Under the pieces are notes generated by a model that was not told where the DNA came from, did no database searches, and saw only the letters and a list, made by a program, of their open reading frames with translations. From positions 1-12,908 of the forward strand of contig CAILKA010000587.1 of the NCBI GenBank assembly GCA_903834645.1: a stretch of DNA of 12,908 bases. The letters run 5' to 3'. The position numbers were made by a program, and so were the translations under genes. The DNA comes from an uncultured beta proteobacterium (GTDB lineage Bacteria > Pseudomonadota > Gammaproteobacteria > Burkholderiales > Burkholderiaceae_C). Below are positions 9,292 to 12,908 of this stretch, piece after piece (the stretch's first letter is position 1; every line of letters starts with the position of its first letter).

Positions 9292-11265
9292 TCATCCCGG
9301 CTCGTGGCGCGCAGCCAGCGTCTGCAGCCATGCGTGCGCATCTTGCTCGTCATGCAGCAGGCGCATCGCCGGCAGGGCTGCCAGCAGCCGCCGTCCATAG
9401 CCCATGCGAACCAGGCGCGGGTCACAAACCACCAGCAGGCCCTCGTCTTGTTCGGTGCGGATCAGACGACCGCCGCCTTGCTTGAGAGCCACCGCCGCTT
9501 CCGCGACGAAGACCTCCTGGAACGCATCGCCACCGCGCGACTGCACCTGCCTGCCACGCGCTTCCACGAGCGGGTCGTTAGGTGGCGGAAAGGGCAGCTT
9601 GTCGATCAGGACGCATTGCAAGGCGTCCCCGGGCACATCGATGCCCTCCCAAAAGCTTTGCGATCCCAGCAGCACCCGGCCTCGGCCGGCACCGAAGCGC
9701 TGCATCAAGGCACGGCGAGGCTGCTCGCCCTGGACCAGGACCTCGATCGGGGGCTGCACCTGCGCCAGTGCCTCCCGCACGAGACGCGCAATCAGCGGCA
9801 GCACGCGCAGCGTCGTGGTCAGCACGAAGGTACGCCCGCCCAGCAGCCGCGCGCACTGCGCCGCGACCTGGGCAACTTCGGCCGGATGCTCGGGGGCGGA
9901 AGGCCGGGCAAAGGGCTGCGGCACCCACAACCTGGCCTGCGTGCCATAGTCGAAGGGGCTGCCCACGCGCAGCACTGTGGCTTCGCGCAGGCCGGTGCGC
10001 GAGACGAACCAGCCGAGCTCTTCGTCATCGCCCAGCGTCGCAGACGTGAAGACCCAGGCCTGGCGAACGCGAGCTCGTTGCTCCGACAAGACCTTGGCGA
10101 TGTCCAGGGGCGAATCGACGAAGCGAGCCGCCGACCCTCCCAGTTCCACCCACCTGACGCGATCGGATCCGCAGTCTTGTCGAAAGCCGGCGCAGGCTGC
10201 CTGCACCCCTTGCACTCGCTCGTCCAGGCGCCGCAACTCAGGGTGCAGATCGAGCACAGCCTCCAGCGCTCCCCGAACCTCCACGACGGCACGTTCCACG
10301 CCCTCCAGGGCCGCCACAACGCCCGCACGCGCCTCGACCTCTCGCCACGGCAGCCGCACGGCCGGACCACCTGCGCGATCCCCGGCGCCCAACGCCAGCC
10401 GCAGGTCACGACCGCTGTGCTCGAGCAGCGCAGCCAGCTCGCCCCACGGACGAAGCCCTCGGGCCTCGCGCAAGCCAGTTGCCAGGAGGTCACGCCCCAG
10501 ATCGATAAGCTGCGCCGTGCCCAGCGTCGTGCCCAGGAAACCGAGCCCGGCCTCGACCAGCTGATGCGCCTCATCGAACACCGCCGTATCGACAGTGGGC
10601 AGGAGTTCGGCCATCCCCGTCTCGCGTAGCGTCAGGTCGGCAAAGAACAGGTGATGGTTGACCACCACCAGATCAGCCGCCATCGCCTCGCGACGTGCGC
10701 GCACCACGTGGCAGCGCGCGAAATCCGGACACTCGCCTCCGAGGCAGTTCTCGCGCGTGGAGGTGATGATCGGCACCACAGGCGAAGCATCGTCCAGCCC
10801 AGGCATCTCCGCGATGTCACCGGTGACGGTCTGCGCAGCCCATGACTCGATGCGCCCCAGCAACGCCAGCGATGCGCGATCCGTCCACTGCGCACGGTTG
10901 CGTGCCTGTCCCAGTCGATAAAGGCACAGGTAGCTCGAGCGCCCCTTGAGGAGGGCCAGGCGAGCGGGCAGGCCAAGCGCGCTCACGAGCCTTGGCAGGT
11001 CACGCAGGAAGAGTTGGTCCTGCAGGCTCTTCGTCGCGGTGCTCACCAGCGCGCGCTTGCCCGAGACCAGCAGAGGCACCAGATAGGCAAAGGTCTTGCC
11101 CACTCCCGTGCCGGCCTCGGCCACCAGCACGCTGCGAGCCTCGATCGCCTCGGCGACGAAACGGGCCATGCGTTGCTGAGCCTCGCGCGGCCGGAAGCCC
11201 GGCTCCGCACGTGCGATGGGTCCGCCGGGCAGGAAGGCGGCATCCACCGCGTCGGTCAGCTCCAT
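9292..11265 (-). CDS. yoaA: ATP-dependent DNA helicase of the YoaA/DinG (XPD-like, iron-sulfur) family
   Basis: YoaA-type proteins are superfamily 2 helicases, 5'-3' like XPD, that aid repair at damaged replication forks; in E. coli YoaA partners with the HolC subunit of DNA polymerase III. The 657-aa product (YoaA 636, DinG 716) has GFRPREAQQRM (Q-motif region), Walker A AEAGTGVGKT (49-58), STATKSLQDQL, and DEAH box at 231-234. Four cysteines are placed to bind [4Fe-4S]: C114, C174, C179 and C185 (SYLCLYRL; ENCLGGECPDFARC). VVNHHLFFAD, FTSATL, SQSFWEGIDVPGDAL, IDKLPFPPPNDPL and motif VI QGGGRLIR (596-603) follow. The sequence is closer to YoaA than DinG (GRSSYLCL, the cysteine spacing, DKLPF). 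The ATG at 11263-11265 lies 8 bases after the DUF465 stop, so the two genes are probably co-transcribed. Confidence 0.93.
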   Translation of the reverse strand: MELTDAVDAAFLPGGPIARAEPGFRPREAQQRMARFVAEAIEARSVLVAEAGTGVGKTFAYLVPLLVSGKRALVSTATKSLQDQLFLRDLPRLVSALGLPARLALLKGRSSYLCLYRLGQARNRAQWTDRASLALLGRIESWAAQTVTGDIAEMPGLDDASPVVPIITSTRENCLGGECPDFARCHVVRARREAMAADLVVVNHHLFFADLTLRETGMAELLPTVDTAVFDEAHQLVEAGLGFLGTTLGTAQLIDLGRDLLATGLREARGLRPWGELAALLEHSGRDLRLALGAGDRAGGPAVRLPWREVEARAGVVAALEGVERAVVEVRGALEAVLDLHPELRRLDERVQGVQAACAGFRQDCGSDRVRWVELGGSAARFVDSPLDIAKVLSEQRARVRQAWVFTSATLGDDEELGWFVSRTGLREATVLRVGSPFDYGTQARLWVPQPFARPSAPEHPAEVAQVAAQCARLLGGRTFVLTTTLRVLPLIARLVREALAQVQPPIEVLVQGEQPRRALMQRFGAGRGRVLLGSQSFWEGIDVPGDALQCVLIDKLPFPPPNDPLVEARGRQVQSRGGDAFQEVFVAEAAVALKQGGGRLIRTEQDEGLLVVCDPRLVRMGYGRRLLAALPAMRLLHDEQDAHAWLQTLAARHEPG

Positions 11266-11273
11266 GGCTGCGC

Positions 11274-11477
11274 TCAGGCCGGCTCGGGCGGTTCGAGCAA
11301 CCGCTCCAGGCAGGCCATCCGGTCTCTCAGTTGCAGACGCCGCTTCTTCAGGCGCCGCAGCGTCAGCTCGTCGACCGTCCCGCCCGGGCCGGCGGCGTCG
11401 ATGAGCAGGTCCAGGTCCGCGTGCGCCATGCGCAGTTCGATGAGCTCGCGGGCCGGAGAGTGCAGGTTGTATTCCAT
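11274..11477 (-). CDS. Small DUF465 (YdcH-like) protein
   Basis: A 67-aa, charged, probably alpha-helical protein. The pattern of HADLDLLIDAAG, TVDELTLRRLKKRRLQLRDRMACLERLL is typical of DUF465, whose members form short coiled-coil hairpins. The exact function is unknown. No signal peptide or membrane segment is seen. The ATG at 11475-11477 was chosen: a longer in-frame reading to 11588 would overlap the PP2C coding sequence and cross the divergent promoter, and the added residues are unlike the family. A minus-strand TATAAA at 11526-11531 would start transcription just upstream of this ATG. The yoaA gene follows after 8 bases. Conservation of this pair could hint at a link to DNA repair, but nothing in the sequence proves that. 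Confidence 0.82.
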   Translation of the reverse strand: MEYNLHSPARELIELRMAHADLDLLIDAAGPGGTVDELTLRRLKKRRLQLRDRMACLERLLEPPEPA

Positions 11478-11525
11478 CTCGTGGTGCGGCCCCGGCTGGC
11501 GCCTCGCGCGCAACCGTGGGCGGAG

Positions 11526-11533
11526 TTTATAGT
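11526..11533. promoter_or_regulatory. Overlapping divergent -10 elements for the DUF465-yoaA genes and the PP2C gene
   Basis: The octamer TTTATAGT contains TATAGT on the plus strand (11528-11533), 8 bases before the PP2C ATG. Read on the minus strand it contains TATAAA (11526-11531), about 50 bases before the DUF465 ATG. One AT-rich core in a very GC-rich 64-base gap could drive both directions. No clear -35 is seen on either strand. Confidence 0.45.
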
Positions 11534-11541
11534 GCCGGGTC

Positions 11542-12306
11542 ATGAGCGCCGCACTGAAGAAGTTCCGGCTGTCCGCTGCCACGGGCACACACCAGGGCGA
11601 CCGCCCCTACCAGCAGGATCAAGTCGCGATCCTGCGCCACCCGCGTGTGCCAGCCTGCCTGCTCGCGATCGTGGCCGACGGCATGGGCGGAAAGAGTGGC
11701 GGACGAAAGGCGGCCGACCAGGTCTTGCTGACCTGCGGCCAGATCTTCGAGCGCTTCATGCCCGAATCCGACGATCCGGCTCAGCTGCTGTTTCAGCTGG
11801 TGAGCGAGTCTCACCTGATGATCAAGCTGACGGCGATCTCCTCCGAGGAGGAGCCCCACAGCACCCTGGCGGCCTTCCTCATCCTGCCCGGACCCGTGTG
11901 CTGGGCGGTGCACGCCGGAGACTCACGGGTGTACCACTTCCGGGCCGGGTCGATGGCCTGGCGCAGCCTCGACCACTCCTATGTGCAGCAGCTCATCGCG
12001 CAAGGCAAGCTCACCGAAGAGGCTGCCCGCAGCCACCCGCAGTCCAACCTGCTGACCGGCTGCCTTGGCGCAACACAGGATCCCCCCGTGGCAATCCACG
12101 AACTCGGCGCCCTGAATGTGGGTGACACGCTGTTGGCCGGCAGCGACGGGCTATGGGGATACTTCAGCGAGCGTGAGCTCGGGGCGACGGTTCATCTCGC
12201 CACCCCGCGCGAGGCCTGCGAGATCCTCATAGGCCGGGCGCGCCAGCGTGCCCGCGGCGGTGGCGACAACCTCTCGCTGGCGGTGGTGCGCGTCGAGCCC
12301 CTATAG
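11542..12306 (+). CDS. PP2C-family serine/threonine protein phosphatase
   Basis: A soluble 254-aa metal-dependent protein phosphatase (PPM/PP2C, PrpC/Stp-like), expected to remove phosphate from Ser/Thr residues using two Mn or Mg ions. Motifs in order: GTHQGDRPYQQDQ with metal Asp26, VADGMGG with Asp46, HSTLAAFLI, WAVHAGDSRVYHFR, LDHSYVQQLIAQG, SNLLTGCLG, LLAGSDGLWGYFS with Asp202 and GGGDNLSLAVV with Asp242. All metal-binding aspartates are present. The usual NED at the first motif reads QQD, and the GTT motif reads STL. No signal peptide or membrane helix is seen. No kinase or forkhead-associated partner lies in the window, so the substrate is unknown. The ATG at 11542 has no Shine-Dalgarno at normal distance; the only GGAG is 16 bases upstream, and a -10-like TATAGT lies between. 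It is convergent with zapE 26 bases downstream. Confidence 0.92.
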   Translation: MSAALKKFRLSAATGTHQGDRPYQQDQVAILRHPRVPACLLAIVADGMGGKSGGRKAADQVLLTCGQIFERFMPESDDPAQLLFQLVSESHLMIKLTAISSEEEPHSTLAAFLILPGPVCWAVHAGDSRVYHFRAGSMAWRSLDHSYVQQLIAQGKLTEEAARSHPQSNLLTGCLGATQDPPVAIHELGALNVGDTLLAGSDGLWGYFSERELGATVHLATPREACEILIGRARQRARGGGDNLSLAVVRVEPL

Positions 12307-12332
12307 GCCCGACGGGAGCCCGCGATCGGCGC

Positions 12333-12908
12333 TCAGGTCAGGCGCGTGTCGACCTCGCGCCGGCCACTCGACAGGAAAGCGCCCGACTGCATCTCCTGCA
12401 GCCGGGAGACGGTGCGCGGAAACTCGTGCGCCAGCGGCCCTTCTACGTACAGTTCCTCGGCCGGGCACTGTGCCGATAAGACCAGCCTCACCCGGCGGTC
12501 GTAGAGCACGTCGACCAGCCAGGTGAAGCGCCGTGCTTCGCTCGCCAGGCGAGGCGACATGCGGGGCACGCCCGACAGCAGCACGGTGTGGAAGCGCGAG
12601 GCGATCTCGAGGTAGTCATGGTGCGAACGCGGACCGCCGCACAGTGCCTTGAAGTCGAACCACACGACGCCGCCGGCACGGCGCCTGGCCGGTACGGTCC
12701 GCTGCTCGATCGCCAGCGAGGGATGCTCCTCCTCGCGCGCGTCGGCGAGCTGGGCAAAAGCCTGGCCGAGCCGCGCCTCGGCCTGTGCATCCAGCGGCCA
12801 GTGGTAGGTCTGGACATGCTCGAGCACCCGCTGGCGGTAGTCGTTGCCGGCGTCGACGTTCACGACCTCGAGCTGCCGCTCCAACAACTCGATGGCCGGC
12901 AGGATGCG
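12333..12908 (-). CDS. zapE: Cell division protein ZapE (AFG1-like ATPase), partial, N-terminus beyond right edge
   Basis: ZapE is an AFG1-type ATPase that binds the Z-ring and modulates FtsZ during division. The window contains the last 191 codons, roughly the C-terminal half of a protein usually near 360-375 aa. Recognisable family segments are LPAIELLERQLEVVNVDAGNDYR at the edge, GVVWFDFKALCGGPRSHHDYLEIASRFHTVLLSGVP, ASEARRFTWLVDVLYDRRVRLVLSA and AHEFPRTVSRLQEMQS near the end. The Walker A and B motifs lie beyond the right edge. The frame stays open through position 12908, so a TTG at 12887 is internal and not a start. It converges on the PP2C gene with a 26-base gap. Confidence 0.95.
   Translation of the reverse strand, partial: RILPAIELLERQLEVVNVDAGNDYRQRVLEHVQTYHWPLDAQAEARLGQAFAQLADAREEEHPSLAIEQRTVPARRRAGGVVWFDFKALCGGPRSHHDYLEIASRFHTVLLSGVPRMSPRLASEARRFTWLVDVLYDRRVRLVLSAQCPAEELYVEGPLAHEFPRTVSRLQEMQSGAFLSSGRREVDTRLT

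Noticed and set aside
9304..10629. 441-aa plus-strand open frame
   Set aside because: Antisense to the yoaA helicase, whose motifs are complete; a shadow frame.
10992..12125. 377-aa plus-strand open frame overlapping yoaA, the DUF465 gene and PP2C
   Set aside because: It is out of frame with PP2C, whose motifs are unambiguous, and its own translation is Arg/Pro/Ala-rich with no domain.
12307..12332. GC-rich gap between convergent PP2C and zapE, considered as a terminator
   Set aside because: Only 4-bp complementary segments with one- or two-base loops are visible and there is no T-run.

Overview
This is a GC-rich stretch of bacterial chromosome, almost wholly coding and made of core genes. 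It most resembles a betaproteobacterium of the order Burkholderiales. Two things point there: the run ndk-rlmN-pilW-rodZ-ispG on one strand, and the betaproteobacterial long-type IspG with its GDFHYNGHTLL segment. Genus cannot be fixed from the sequence alone. No mobile element, CRISPR array, rRNA or tRNA gene was seen.

Layout from left to right. (1) Positions 1-4158, minus strand: a tight operon transcribed ndk, rlmN, pilW, rodZ, ispG. Neighbouring genes overlap or lie within 17 bases of each other, and ispG runs off the left edge. (2) 4240-7135, minus strand: scpB then rluB, overlapping. RluB is unusually long (699 aa), with disordered Arg-, Gly- and Glu-rich extensions and a three-fold repeated motif in its tail. 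(3) 7136-7399: a 264-base spacer, the largest non-coding stretch. (4) 7400-8392 minus rluD and 8384-9226 plus bamD: divergent genes whose 5' ends touch or overlap. (5) 9292-11477, minus strand: a DUF465 (YdcH-like) small protein gene followed by a YoaA/DinG-type iron-sulfur helicase gene, convergent with bamD. (6) 11542-12306 plus: a PP2C-type Ser/Thr protein phosphatase, divergent from the DUF465 gene. (7) 12333-12908 minus: the C-terminal half of zapE, cut by the right edge.

The functions are housekeeping. RluD, RluB and RlmN all modify 23S rRNA near the peptidyl-transferase or subunit-interface regions. ScpB works with SMC in chromosome segregation, RodZ with MreB in cell shape, and ZapE in division. 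BamD inserts outer-membrane proteins and PilW supports the type IV pilus secretin. Ndk balances nucleotides, IspG makes isoprenoid precursors, and YoaA acts in DNA repair.

No convincing undescribed multi-gene system is present. The points most worth a second look are the repeated GPIPNPL(V/M)QTYDRR motif in RluB; promoter -10 hexamers placed 7-8 bases before the bamD and PP2C start codons with no Shine-Dalgarno, which suggests leaderless or near-leaderless mRNAs; and the crowded rluD/bamD divergence.
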